A DNA stretch of 64,000 bases from Lepturacanthus savala. Lineage: Eukaryota > Chordata > Actinopteri > Scombriformes > Trichiuridae. A program made the position numbers and the translations under genes. Shown here one piece after another: positions 9,560-22,691 of the stretch (position 1 is its first letter; every line of letters begins with the position of its first letter). The stretch spans positions 21,597,934 to 21,661,933 of the forward strand of contig CM060477.1 of the NCBI GenBank assembly GCA_030544235.1, in the 5' to 3' direction. The notes under the pieces were generated by a model. That model worked only from the letters and a program-made list of their open reading frames with translations. It made no database searches and was not told the origin of the DNA.

Positions 9560-12458
9560 CTCAGCGTTAGGGTATAGGGAATGAAACTGCCAGGTATACC
9601 TCGCCCGATGATTTTGAAGGTGGTAGAGCTACGAAACTGAAAATCATATCAAAACGGCACCAATTCCTACCCCCCCAGGTAAGAATTTAGGGTTAGGGTT
9701 AGGGTTAGGCTAGGGTTAGGGTTAGGCTCAGCGTTAGGGTATAGGGAACGAAACTGCCAGGTATACCTCGCCCGATGATTTTGAAGGTGCTAGAGCTCCG
9801 AAACTGAAAATCATATCAAAATGGCACCAATTCCTACCCCCCCAGGTAAGAATTTAGGGTTAGGGTTAGGGTTAGGGTTAAGCTAGGGTTAGGGTTAGGC
9901 TCAGCGTTAGTGTATAGGGAATGAAACTGCCAGGTATACCTCGCCCGATGATTTTGAAGGTGGTAGAGCTCCGAAACTGAAAATCATATCAAAACGGCAC
10001 CAATTCCTACCCCCCCAGGTAAGAATTTAGGGTTAGCGTTAGGGTTAGGCTAGGGTTAGGGTTAGGCTCAGCGTTAGGGTATAGGGAACGAAACTACCAG
10101 GTATACCTCTCCCGATGATTTTGAAGGTGGTAGAGCTCCGAAACTGAAATTCATATCAAAATGGCACCAATTCCTACCACCCCAGGTAAGAATTTAGGGT
10201 TAGGGTTAGGGTTAGGCTAGGGTTAGGGTTAGGCTCAGCGTTAGGGTATAGGGAACGAAACTGCCAGGTATACCTCGCCCGATGATTTTGAAGGTGGTAG
10301 AGCTCCGAAACTGAAAATCATATCAAAACGGCACCAATTCCTACTCCCCCAGGTAAGAATTTAGGGTTAGGGTTAGGGTTAGGGTTACGCTAGGGTTAGG
10401 GTTAGGCTCAGCGTTAGGGTATAGGGAATGAAACTGCCAGGTATACCTCGCCCGATGATTTTGAAGGTGGTAGAGCTACGAAACTGAAAATCATATCAAA
10501 ACGGCACCAATTCCTACCCCCCCAGGTAAGAATTTAGGGTTAGGGTTAGGGTTAGGCTAGGGTTAGGGTTAGGCTCAGCGTTAGGGTATAGGGAACGAAA
10601 CTGCCAGGTATACCTCGCCCGATGATTTTGAAGGTGCTAGAGCTCCGAAACTGAAAATCATATCAAAATGGCACCAATTCCTACCCCCCCAGGTAAGAAT
10701 TTAGGGTTAGGGTTAGGGTTAGGGTTAAGCTAGGGTTAGGGTTAGGCTCAGCGTTAGGGTATAGGGAATGAAACTGCCAGGTATACCTCGCCCGATGATT
10801 TTGAAGGTGGTCGAGCTCCGAAACTGAAAATCATATCAAAACGGCACCAATTCCTACCCCCCCAGGTAAGAATTTAGGGTTAGGGTTAGGGTTAGGGTTA
10901 AGCTAGGGTTAGGGTTAGGGTTAGGCTCAGCGTTAGGGTATAGGGAACGAAACTGCCAGGTATACCTCGCCCGATGATTTTGAAGGTGGTAGAGCTCCGA
11001 AATTGAAAATCATATCAAAACGGCACCAATTCCTACCCCCCCAGGTAAGAATTTAGGGTTAGGGTTAGGGTTAGGGTTAGGCTAGGGTTAGGGTTAGGCT
11101 CAGCGTTAGGGTATAGGGAATGAAACTGCCAGGTATACCTCGCCCGATGATTTTGAAGGTGGTAGAGCTCCGAAACTGAAAATCATATCAAAACGGCACC
11201 AATTCCTACCCCCCCAGGTATGAATTTAGGGTTAGGGTTAGGGTTAAGCTAGGGTTAGGGTTAGGGTTAGGCTCAGCGTTAGGGTATAGGGAACGAAACT
11301 GCCAGGTATACCTCGCCCGATGATTTTGAAGGTGCTAGAGCTCCGAAACTGAAATTCATATTAAAATGGAACCAATTCCTACCCCCCCGGGTAAGAATTT
11401 AGGGTTAGGGTTAGGGTTAGGCTAGGGTTAGGGTTAGGATCAGCGTTAGGGTATAGGGAACGAAACTACCAGGTATACCTCTCCCGATGATTTTGAAGGT
11501 GCTAGAGCTCCGAAACTGAAAATCATATCAAAATGGCACCAATTCCTACCCCCCCAGGTAAGAATTTAGGGTTAGGGTTAGGGTTAGGGTTAGGGTTAAG
11601 CTAGGGTTAGGGTTAGGGTTAGGCTCAGCGTTAGGGTATAGGGAACGAAACTGCCAGGTATACCTCGCCCGATGATTTTGAAGGTGGTAGAGCTCCGAAA
11701 CTGAAAATCATATCAAAACGGCACCAATTCCTACCCCCCCAGGTAAGAATTTAGGGTTAGCGTTAGGGTTAGGCTAGGGTTAGGGTTAGGCTCAGCGTTA
11801 GGGTATAGGGAACGAAACTGCCAGGTATACCTCGCCCGATGATTTTGAAGGTGGTAGAGCTCCGAAACTGAAAATCATATCAAAACGGCACCAATTCCTA
11901 CCCCCCCAGGTAAGAATTTAGGGTTAGGGTTAGGGTTAGGCTAGGGTTAGGGTTAGGATCAGCGTTAGGGTATAGGGAACGAAACTACCAGGTATACCTC
12001 TCCCGATGATTTTGAAGGTGCTAGAGCTCCGAAACTGAAAATCATATCAAAATGGCACCAATTCCTACCACCCCAGGTTAGAATTTAGGGTTAGGGTTAG
12101 GGTTAGGCTAGGGTTAGGCTCAGCGTTAGGGTATAGGGAACGAAACTGCCAGGTATACCTCGCCCGATGATTTTGAAGGTGGTAGAGCTCCGAAACTGAA
12201 AATCATATCAAAACGGCACCAATTCCTACCCCCCCAGGTAAGAATTTAGGGTTAGGGTTAGGGTTAGGGTTATGCTAGGGTTAGGGTTAGGCTCAGCGTT
12301 AGGGTATAGGGAATGAAACTGCCAGGTATACCTCGCCCGATGATTTTGAAGGTGGTAGAGCTACGAAACTGAAAATCATATCAAAACGGCACCAATTCCT
12401 ACCCCCCCAGGTAAGAATTTAGGGTTAGGGTTAGGGTTAGGCTAGGGTTAGGGTTAGG

Positions 12459-12637
12459 CTCAGCGTTAGGGTATAGGGAACGAAACTGCCAGGTATACCT
12501 CGCCCGATGATTTTGAAGGTGGTCGAGCTCCGAAACTGAAAATCATATCAAAACGGCACCAATTCCTACCCCCCCAGGTAAGAATTTAGGGTTAGGGTTA
12601 GGGTTAGGGTTAAGCTAGGGTTAGGGTTAGGGTTAGG
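12459..12637 (+). repeat. Chimeric monomer with GAACG and GGTCGAG
   Basis: GGTCGAG otherwise occurs with GAATG (3122, 5013, 6737, 10810, 17622, 19513, 23438). Here it follows GAACG, the start of the monomer that normally precedes it. The GTCGAG spacing here is 1712 bp against 1891 bp in copies 1 and 3, a loss of 179 bp, which is one monomer. Confidence 0.8.
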
Positions 12638-15600
12638 CTCAGCGTTAGGGTATAGGGAACGAAACTGCCAGGTATACCTCGCCCGATGATTTTGAAGGTG
12701 GTAGAGCTCCGAAATTGAAAATCATATCAAAACGGCACCAATTCCTACCCCCCCAGGTAAGAATTTAGGGTTAGGGTTAGGGTTAGGGTTAGGCTAGGGT
12801 TAGGGTTAGGCTCAGCGTTAGGGTATAGGGAATGAAACTGCCAGGTATACCTCGCCCGATGATTTTGAAGGTGGTAGAGCTCCGAAACTGAAAATCATAT
12901 CAAAACGGCACCAATTCCTACCCCCCCAGGTAAGAATTTAGGGTTAGGGTTAGGGTTAAGCTAGGGTTAGGGTTAGGGTTAGGCTCAGCGTTAGGGTATA
13001 GGGAACGAAACTGCCAGGTATACCTCGCCCGATGATTTTGAAGGTGCTAGAGCTCCGAAACTGAAATTCATATTAAAATGGAACCAATTCCTACCCCCCC
13101 GGGTAAGAATTTAGGGTTAGGGTTAGGGTTAGGCTAGGGTTAGGGTTAGGATCAGCGTTAGGGTATAGGGAACGAAACTACCAGGTATACCTCTCCCGAT
13201 GATTTTGAAGGTGCTAGAGCTCCGAAACTGAAAATCATATCAAAATGGCACCAATTCCTACCCCCCCAGGTAAGAATTTAGGGTTAGGGTTAGGGTTAGG
13301 GTTAGGGTTAAGCTAGGGTTAGGGTTAGGGTTAGGCTCAGCGTTAGGGTATAGGGAACGAAACTGCCAGGTATACCTCGCCCGATGATTTTGAAGGTGGT
13401 AGAGCTCCGAAACTGAAAATCATATCAAAACGGCACCAATTCCTACCCCCCCAGGTAAGAATTTAGGGTTAGCGTTAGGGTTAGGCTAGGGTTAGGGTTA
13501 GGCTCAGCGTTAGGGTATAGGGAACGAAACTGCCAGGTATACCTCGCCCGATGATTTTGAAGGTGGTAGAGCTCCGAAACTGAAAATCATATCAAAACGG
13601 CACCAATTCCTACCCCCCCAGGTAAGAATTTAGGGTTAGGGTTAGGGTTAGGCTAGGGTTAGGGTTAGGATCAGCGTTAGGGTATAGGGAACGAAACTAC
13701 CAGGTATACCTCTCCCGATGATTTTGAAGGTGGTAGAGCTCCGAAACTGAAAATCATATCAAAACGGCACCAATTCCTACTCCCCCAGGTAAGAATTTAG
13801 GGTTAGGGTTAGGGTTAGGGTTACGCTAGGGTTAGGGTTAGGCTCAGCGTTAGGGTATAGGGAATGAAACTGCCAGGTATACCTCGCCCGATGATTTTGA
13901 AGGTGGTAGAGCTACGAAACTGAAAATCATATCAAAACGGCACCAATTCCTACCCCCCCAGGTAAGAATTTAGGGTTAGGGTTAGGGTTAGGCTAGGGTT
14001 AGGGTTAGGCTCAGCGTTAGGGTATAGGGAACGAAACTGCCAGGTATACCTCGCCCGATGATTTTGAAGGTGCTAGAGCTCCGAAACTGAAATTCATATT
14101 AAAATGGAACCAATTCCTACCCCCCCGGGTAAGAATTTAGGGTTAGGGTTAGGGTTAGGCTAGGGTTAGGGTTAGGATCAGCGTTAGGGTATAGGGAACG
14201 AAACTACCAGGTATACCTCTCCCGATGATTTTGAAGGTGGTAGAGCTCCGAAACTGAAAATCATATCAAAACGGCACCAATTCCTACCCCCCCAGGTAAG
14301 AATTTAGGGTTAGGGTTAGGGTTAGGCTAGGGTTAGGGTTAGGCTCAGCGTTAGGGTATAGGGAATGAAACTGCCAGGTATACCTCGCCCGATGATTTTG
14401 AAGGTGGTAGAGCTACGAAACTGAAAATCATATCAAAACGGCACCAATTCCTACCCCCCCAGGTAAGAATTTAGGGTTAGGGTTAGGGTTAGGGTTAGGG
14501 TTAAGCTAGGGTTAGGGTTAGGGTTAGGCTCAGCGTTAGGGTATAGGGAACGAAACTGCCAGGTATACCTCGCCCGATGATTTTGAAGGTGGTAGAGCTA
14601 CGAAACTGAAAATCATATCAAAACGGCACCAATTCCTACCCCCCCAGGTAAGAATTTAGGGTTAGGGTTAGGGTTAGGCTAGGGTTAGGGTTAGGCTCAG
14701 CGTTAGGGTATAGGGAACGAAACTGCCAGGTATACCTCGCCCGATGATTTTGAAGGTGGTAGAGCTCCGAAACTGAAAATCATATCAAAACGGCACCAAT
14801 TCCTACCCCCCCAGGTAAGAATTTAGGGTTAGGGTTAAGCTAGGGTTAGGGTTAGGGTTAGGCTCAGCGTTAGGGTATAGGGAACGAAACTGCCAGGTAT
14901 ACCTCGCCCGATGATTTTGAAGGTGCTAGAGCTCCGAAACTGAAATTCATATTAAAATGGAACCAATTCCTACCCCCCCAGGTAAGAATTTAGGGTTAGG
15001 GTTAGGCTAGGGTTAGGGTTAGGCTCAGCGTTAGGGTATAGGGAACGCAACTACCAGGTATACCTGGCCCGATGATTTTGAAGGTGGTAGAGCTCCGAAA
15101 CTGAAAATCATATCAAAACGGCACCAATTCCTACCCCCCCAGGTAAGAATTTAGGGTTAGGGTTAGGGTTAAGCTAGGGTTAGGGTTAGGCTCAGCGTTA
15201 GGGTATAGGGAATGAAACTGCCAGGTATACCTCGCCCGATGATTTTGAAGGTGGTAGAGCTACGAAACTGAAAATCATATCAAAACGGCACCAATTCCTA
15301 CCCCCCCAGGTAAGAATTTAGGGTTAGGGTTAAGCTAGGGTTAGGGTTAGGGTTATGCTCAGCGTTAGGGTATAGGGACCGAAACTGCCAGGTATACCTC
15401 GCCCGATGATTTTGAAGGTGGTAGAGCTCCGAAACTGAAAATCATATCAAAACGGCACCAATTCCTACCCCCCCAGGTAAGAATTTAGGGTTAGCGTTAG
15501 GGTTAGGCTAGGGTTAGGGTTAGGCTCAGCGTTAGGGTATAGGGAACGAAACTGCCAGGTATACCTCGCCCGATGATTTTGAAGGTGGTAGAGCTCCGAA

Positions 15601-15697
15601 ACTGAAAATCATATCAAAACGGCACCAATTCCTACCCCCCCAGGTAAGAATTTAGGGTTAGGGTTAGGGTTAGGGTTACGCTAGGGTTAGGGTTAGG

Positions 15698-18600
15698 CTC
15701 AGCGTTAGGGTATAGGGAATGAAACTGCCAGGTATACCTCGCCCGATGATTTTGAAGGTGGTAGAGCTACGAAACTGAAAATCATATCAAAATGGCACCA
15801 ATTCCTACCCCCCCAGGTAAGAATTTAGGGTTAGGGTTAGGCTAGGGTTAGGGTTAGGCTCAGCGTTAGGGTATAGGGAACGAAACTGCCAGGTATACCT
15901 CGCCCGATGATTTTGAAGGTGCTAGAGCTCCGAAACTGAAAATCATATCAAAATGGCACCAATTCCTACCCCCCCAGGTAAGAATTTAGGGTTAGGGTTA
16001 GGGTTAGGGTTAAGCTAGGGTTAGGGTTAGGCTCAGCGTTAGTGTATAGGGAATGAAACTGCCAGGTATACCTCGCCCGATGATTTTGAAGGTGGTAGAG
16101 CTCCGAAACTGAAAATCATATCAAAACGGCACCAATTCCTACCCCCCCAGGTAAGAATTTAGGGTTAGCGTTAGGGTTAGGCTAGGGTTAGGGTTAGGCT
16201 CAGCGTTAGGGTATAGGGAACGAAACTACCAGGTATACCTCTCCCGATGATTTTGAAGGTGGTAGAGCTCCGAAACTGAAAATCATATCAAAACGGCACC
16301 AATTCCTACTCCCCCAGGTAAGAATTTAGGGTTAGGGTTAGGGTTAGGGTTACGCTAGGGTTAGGGTTAGGCTCAGCGTTAGGGTATAGGGAATGAAACT
16401 GCCAGGTATACCTCGCCCGATGATTTTGAAGGTGGTAGAGCTACGAAACTGAAAATCATATCAAAACGGCACCAATTCCTACCCCCCCAGGTAAGAATTT
16501 AGGGTTAGGGTTAGGGTTAGGCTAGGGTTAGGGTTAGGCTCAGCGTTAGGGTATAGGGAACGAAACTGCCAGGTATACCTCGCCCGATGATTTTGAAGGT
16601 GCTAGAGCTCCGAAACTGAAAATCATATCAAAATGGCACCAATTCCTACCCCCCCAGGTAAGAATTTAGGGTTAGGGTTAGGGTTAGGGTTAAGCTAGGG
16701 TTAGGGTTAGGCTCAGCGTTAGTGTATAGGGAATGAAACTGCCAGGTATACCTCGCCCGATGATTTTGAAGGTGGTAGAGCTCCGAAACTGAAAATCATA
16801 TCAAAACGGCACCAATTCCTACCCCCCCAGGTAAGAATTTAGGGTTAGCGTTAGGGTTAGGCTAGGGTTAGGGTTAGGCTCAGCGTTAGGGTATAGGGAA
16901 CGAAACTACCAGGTATACCTCTCCCGATGATTTTGAAGGTGGTAGAGCTCCGAAACTGAAATTCATATCAAAATGGCACCAATTCCTACCACCCCAGGTA
17001 AGAATTTAGGGTTAGGGTTAGGGTTAGGCTAGGGTTAGGGTTAGGCTCAGCGTTAGGGTATAGGGAACGAAACTGCCAGGTATACCTCGCCCGATGATTT
17101 TGAAGGTGGTAGAGCTCCGAAACTGAAAATCATATCAAAACGGCACCAATTCCTACTCCCCCAGGTAAGAATTTAGGGTTAGGGTTAGGGTTAGGGTTAC
17201 GCTAGGGTTAGGGTTAGGCTCAGCGTTAGGGTATAGGGAATGAAACTGCCAGGTATACCTCGCCCGATGATTTTGAAGGTGGTAGAGCTACGAAACTGAA
17301 AATCATATCAAAACGGCACCAATTCCTACCCCCCCAGGTAAGAATTTAGGGTTAGGGTTAGGGTTAGGCTAGGGTTAGGGTTAGGCTCAGCGTTAGGGTA
17401 TAGGGAACGAAACTGCCAGGTATACCTCGCCCGATGATTTTGAAGGTGCTAGAGCTCCGAAACTGAAAATCATATCAAAATGGCACCAATTCCTACCCCC
17501 CCAGGTAAGAATTTAGGGTTAGGGTTAGGGTTAGGGTTAAGCTAGGGTTAGGGTTAGGCTCAGCGTTAGGGTATAGGGAATGAAACTGCCAGGTATACCT
17601 CGCCCGATGATTTTGAAGGTGGTCGAGCTCCGAAACTGAAAATCATATCAAAACGGCACCAATTCCTACCCCCCCAGGTAAGAATTTAGGGTTAGGGTTA
17701 GGGTTAGGGTTAAGCTAGGGTTAGGGTTAGGGTTAGGCTCAGCGTTAGGGTATAGGGAACGAAACTGCCAGGTATACCTCGCCCGATGATTTTGAAGGTG
17801 GTAGAGCTCCGAAATTGAAAATCATATCAAAACGGCACCAATTCCTACCCCCCCAGGTAAGAATTTAGGGTTAGGGTTAGGGTTAGGGTTAGGCTAGGGT
17901 TAGGGTTAGGCTCAGCGTTAGGGTATAGGGAATGAAACTGCCAGGTATACCTCGCCCGATGATTTTGAAGGTGGTAGAGCTCCGAAACTGAAAATCATAT
18001 CAAAACGGCACCAATTCCTACCCCCCCAGGTATGAATTTAGGGTTAGGGTTAGGGTTAAGCTAGGGTTAGGGTTAGGGTTAGGCTCAGCGTTAGGGTATA
18101 GGGAACGAAACTGCCAGGTATACCTCGCCCGATGATTTTGAAGGTGCTAGAGCTCCGAAACTGAAATTCATATTAAAATGGAACCAATTCCTACCCCCCC
18201 GGGTAAGAATTTAGGGTTAGGGTTAGGGTTAGGCTAGGGTTAGGGTTAGGATCAGCGTTAGGGTATAGGGAACGAAACTACCAGGTATACCTCTCCCGAT
18301 GATTTTGAAGGTGCTAGAGCTCCGAAACTGAAAATCATATCAAAATGGCACCAATTCCTACCCCCCCAGGTAAGAATTTAGGGTTAGGGTTAGGGTTAGG
18401 GTTAGGGTTAAGCTAGGGTTAGGGTTAGGGTTAGGCTCAGCGTTAGGGTATAGGGAACGAAACTGCCAGGTATACCTCGCCCGATGATTTTGAAGGTGGT
18501 AGAGCTCCGAAACTGAAAATCATATCAAAACGGCACCAATTCCTACCCCCCCAGGTAAGAATTTAGGGTTAGCGTTAGGGTTAGGCTAGGGTTAGGGTTA

Positions 18601-21600
18601 GGCTCAGCGTTAGGGTATAGGGAACGAAACTGCCAGGTATACCTCGCCCGATGATTTTGAAGGTGGTAGAGCTCCGAAACTGAAAATCATATCAAAACGG
18701 CACCAATTCCTACCCCCCCAGGTAAGAATTTAGGGTTAGGGTTAGGGTTAGGCTAGGGTTAGGGTTAGGATCAGCGTTAGGGTATAGGGAACGAAACTAC
18801 CAGGTATACCTCTCCCGATGATTTTGAAGGTGCTAGAGCTCCGAAACTGAAAATCATATCAAAATGGCACCAATTCCTACCACCCCAGGTTAGAATTTAG
18901 GGTTAGGGTTAGGGTTAGGCTAGGGTTAGGCTCAGCGTTAGGGTATAGGGAACGAAACTGCCAGGTATACCTCGCCCGATGATTTTGAAGGTGGTAGAGC
19001 TCCGAAACTGAAAATCATATCAAAACGGCACCAATTCCTACCCCCCCAGGTAAGAATTTAGGGTTAGGGTTAGGGTTAGGGTTATGCTAGGGTTAGGGTT
19101 AGGCTCAGCGTTAGGGTATAGGGAATGAAACTGCCAGGTATACCTCGCCCGATGATTTTGAAGGTGGTAGAGCTACGAAACTGAAAATCATATCAAAACG
19201 GCACCAATTCCTACCCCCCCAGGTAAGAATTTAGGGTTAGGGTTAGGGTTAGGCTAGGGTTAGGGTTAGGCTCAGCGTTAGGGTATAGGGAACGAAACTG
19301 CCAGGTATACCTCGCCCGATGATTTTGAAGGTGGTAGAGCTCCGAAACTGAAAATCATATCAAAACGGCACCAATTCCTACCCCCCCAGGTAAGAATTTA
19401 GGGTTAGGGTTAGGGTTAGGGTTAGGGTTAAGCTAGGGTTAGGGTTAGGCTCAGCGTTAGGGTATAGGGAATGAAACTGCCAGGTATACCTCGCCCGATG
19501 ATTTTGAAGGTGGTCGAGCTCCGAAACTGAAAATCATATCAAAACGGCACCAATTCCTACCCCCCCAGGTAAGAATTTAGGGTTAGGGTTAGGGTTAGGG
19601 TTAAGCTAGGGTTAGGGTTAGGGTTAGGCTCAGCGTTAGGGTATAGGGAACGAAACTGCCAGGTATACCTCGCCCGATGATTTTGAAGGTGGTAGAGCTC
19701 CGAAATTGAAAATCATATCAAAACGGCACCAATTCCTACCCCCCCAGGTAAGAATTTAGGGTTAGGGTTAGGGTTAGGGTTAGGCTAGGGTTAGGGTTAG
19801 GCTCAGCGTTAGGGTATAGGGAATGAAACTGCCAGGTATACCTCGCCCGATGATTTTGAAGGTGGTAGAGCTCCGAAACTGAAAATCATATCAAAACGGC
19901 ACCAATTCCTACCCCCCCAGGTAAGAATTTAGGGTTAGGGTTAGGGTTAAGCTAGGGTTAGGGTTAGGGTTAGGCTCAGCGTTAGGGTATAGGGAACGAA
20001 ACTGCCAGGTATACCTCGCCCGATGATTTTGAAGGTGCTAGAGCTCCGAAACTGAAATTCATATTAAAATGGAACCAATTCCTACCCCCCCGGGTAAGAA
20101 TTTAGGGTTAGGGTTAGGGTTAGGCTAGGGTTAGGGTTAGGATCAGCGTTAGGGTATAGGGAACGAAACTACCAGGTATACCTCTCCCGATGATTTTGAA
20201 GGTGCTAGAGCTCCGAAACTGAAAATCATATCAAAATGGCACCAATTCCTACCCCCCCAGGTAAGAATTTAGGGTTAGGGTTAGGGTTAGGGTTAGGGTT
20301 AAGCTAGGGTTAGGGTTAGGGTTAGGCTCAGCGTTAGGGTATAGGGAACGAAACTGCCAGGTATACCTCGCCCGATGATTTTGAAGGTGGTAGAGCTCCG
20401 AAACTGAAAATCATATCAAAACGGCACCAATTCCTACCCCCCCAGGTAAGAATTTAGGGTTAGCGTTAGGGTTAGGCTAGGGTTAGGGTTAGGCTCAGCG
20501 TTAGGGTATAGGGAACGAAACTGCCAGGTATACCTCGCCCGATGATTTTGAAGGTGGTAGAGCTCCGAAACTGAAAATCATATCAAAACGGCACCAATTC
20601 CTACCCCCCCAGGTAAGAATTTAGGGTTAGGGTTAGGGTTAGGCTAGGGTTAGGGTTAGGATCAGCGTTAGGGTATAGGGAACGAAACTACCAGGTATAC
20701 CTCTCCCGATGATTTTGAAGGTGCTAGAGCTCCGAAACTGAAAATCATATCAAAATGGCACCAATTCCTACCACCCCAGGTTAGAATTTAGGGTTAGGGT
20801 TAGGGTTAGGCTAGGGTTAGGCTCAGCGTTAGGGTATAGGGAACGAAACTGCCAGGTATACCTCGCCCGATGATTTTGAAGGTGGTAGAGCTCCGAAACT
20901 GAAAATCATATCAAAACGGCACCAATTCCTACCCCCCCAGGTAAGAATTTAGGGTTAGGGTTAGGGTTAGGGTTATGCTAGGGTTAGGGTTAGGCTCAGC
21001 GTTAGGGTATAGGGAATGAAACTGCCAGGTATACCTCGCCCGATGATTTTGAAGGTGGTAGAGCTACGAAACTGAAAATCATATCAAAACGGCACCAATT
21101 CCTACCCCCCCAGGTAAGAATTTAGGGTTAGGGTTAGGGTTAGGCTAGGGTTAGGGTTAGGCTCAGCGTTAGGGTATAGGGAACGAAACTGCCAGGTATA
21201 CCTCGCCCGATGATTTTGAAGGTGGTAGAGCTCCGAAACTGAAAATCATATCAAAACGGCACCAATTCCTACCCCCCCAGGTAAGAATTTAGGGTTAGGG
21301 TTAGGGTTAGGGTTAGGGTTAAGCTAGGGTTAGGGTTAGGGTTAGGCTCAGCGTTAGGGTATAGGGAACGAAACTGCCAGGTATACCTCGCCCGATGATT
21401 TTGAAGGTGGTAGAGCTACGAAACTGAAAATCATATCAAAACGGCACCAATTCCTACCCCCCCAGGTAAGAATTTAGGGTTAGGGTTAGGGTTAGGCTAG
21501 GGTTAGGGTTAGGCTCAGCGTTAGGGTATAGGGAATGAAACTGCCAGGTATACCTCGCCCGATGATTTTGAAGGTGGTAGAGCTACGAAACTGAAAATCA

Positions 21601-22691
21601 TATCAAAACGGCACCAATTCCTACCCCCCCAGGTAAGAATTTAGGGTTAGGGTTAGGGTTAGGGTTAGGGTTAAGCTAGGGTTAGGGTTAGGGTTAGGCT
21701 CAGCGTTAGGGTATAGGGAACGAAACTGCCAGGTATACCTCGCCCGATGATTTTGAAGGTGGTAGAGCTACGAAACTGAAAATCATATCAAAACGGCACC
21801 AATTCCTACCCCCCCAGGTAAGAATTTAGGGTTAGGGTTAGGGTTAGGCTAGGGTTAGGGTTAGGCTCAGCGTTAGGGTATAGGGAACGAAACTGCCAGG
21901 TATACCTCGCCCGATGATTTTGAAGGTGGTAGAGCTCCGAAACTGAAAATCATATCAAAACGGCACCAATTCCTACCCCCCCAGGTAAGAATTTAGGGTT
22001 AGGGTTAAGCTAGGGTTAGGGTTAGGGTTAGGCTCAGCGTTAGGGTATAGGGAACGAAACTGCCAGGTATACCTCGCCCGATGATTTTGAAGGTGCTAGA
22101 GCTCCGAAACTGAAATTCATATTAAAATGGAACCAATTCCTACCCCCCCAGGTAAGAATTTAGGGTTAGGGTTAGGCTAGGGTTAGGGTTAGGCTCAGCG
22201 TTAGGGTATAGGGAACGCAACTACCAGGTATACCTGGCCCGATGATTTTGAAGGTGGTAGAGCTCCGAAACTGAAAATCATATCAAAACGGCACCAATTC
22301 CTACCCCCCCAGGTAAGAATTTAGGGTTAGGGTTAGGGTTAAGCTAGGGTTAGGGTTAGGCTCAGCGTTAGGGTATAGGGAATGAAACTGCCAGGTATAC
22401 CTCGCCCGATGATTTTGAAGGTGGTAGAGCTACGAAACTGAAAATCATATCAAAACGGCACCAATTCCTACCCCCCCAGGTAAGAATTTAGGGTTAGGGT
22501 TAAGCTAGGGTTAGGGTTAGGGTTATGCTCAGCGTTAGGGTATAGGGACCGAAACTGCCAGGTATACCTCGCCCGATGATTTTGAAGGTGGTAGAGCTCC
22601 GAAACTGAAAATCATATCAAAACGGCACCAATTCCTACCCCCCCAGGTAAGAATTTAGGGTTAGCGTTAGGGTTAGGCTAGGGTTAGGGTT
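15698..22691 (+). repeat. Large repeat unit, copy 3 (about 7.0 kb)
   Basis: Opens with the A-TGG monomer and the D/E chimera (16199) inherited from copy 2. GTCGAG lies at 17622 and 19513. Tail tracers GAACGCAAC (22213) and the ACCG monomer (22528) are 7170 bp from their copy 2 equivalents instead of 6812. The extra 358 bp is two monomers of 179 bp, one on each side of 19513. After the ACCG monomer the order changes: a D-type monomer follows directly at 22692 instead of the monomer seen at 8717. Confidence 0.82.

Larger units (their letters stand above)
8886..15697 (+). repeat. Large repeat unit, copy 2 (6812 bp)
   Basis: Starts with the same A-TGG monomer as copy 1. Tracers have constant offset to copy 3 in the first part: GTCGAG 10810 to 17622 is +6812. 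Tracers in the copy 1 tail match copy 2 by the same distance: GAACGCAAC 8231 to 15043 and the ACCG monomer 8546 to 15358. Two deletions of single monomers set it apart from its relatives: the D/E chimera at 9387-9559 and the GGTCGAG chimera at 12459-12637. Confidence 0.85.
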
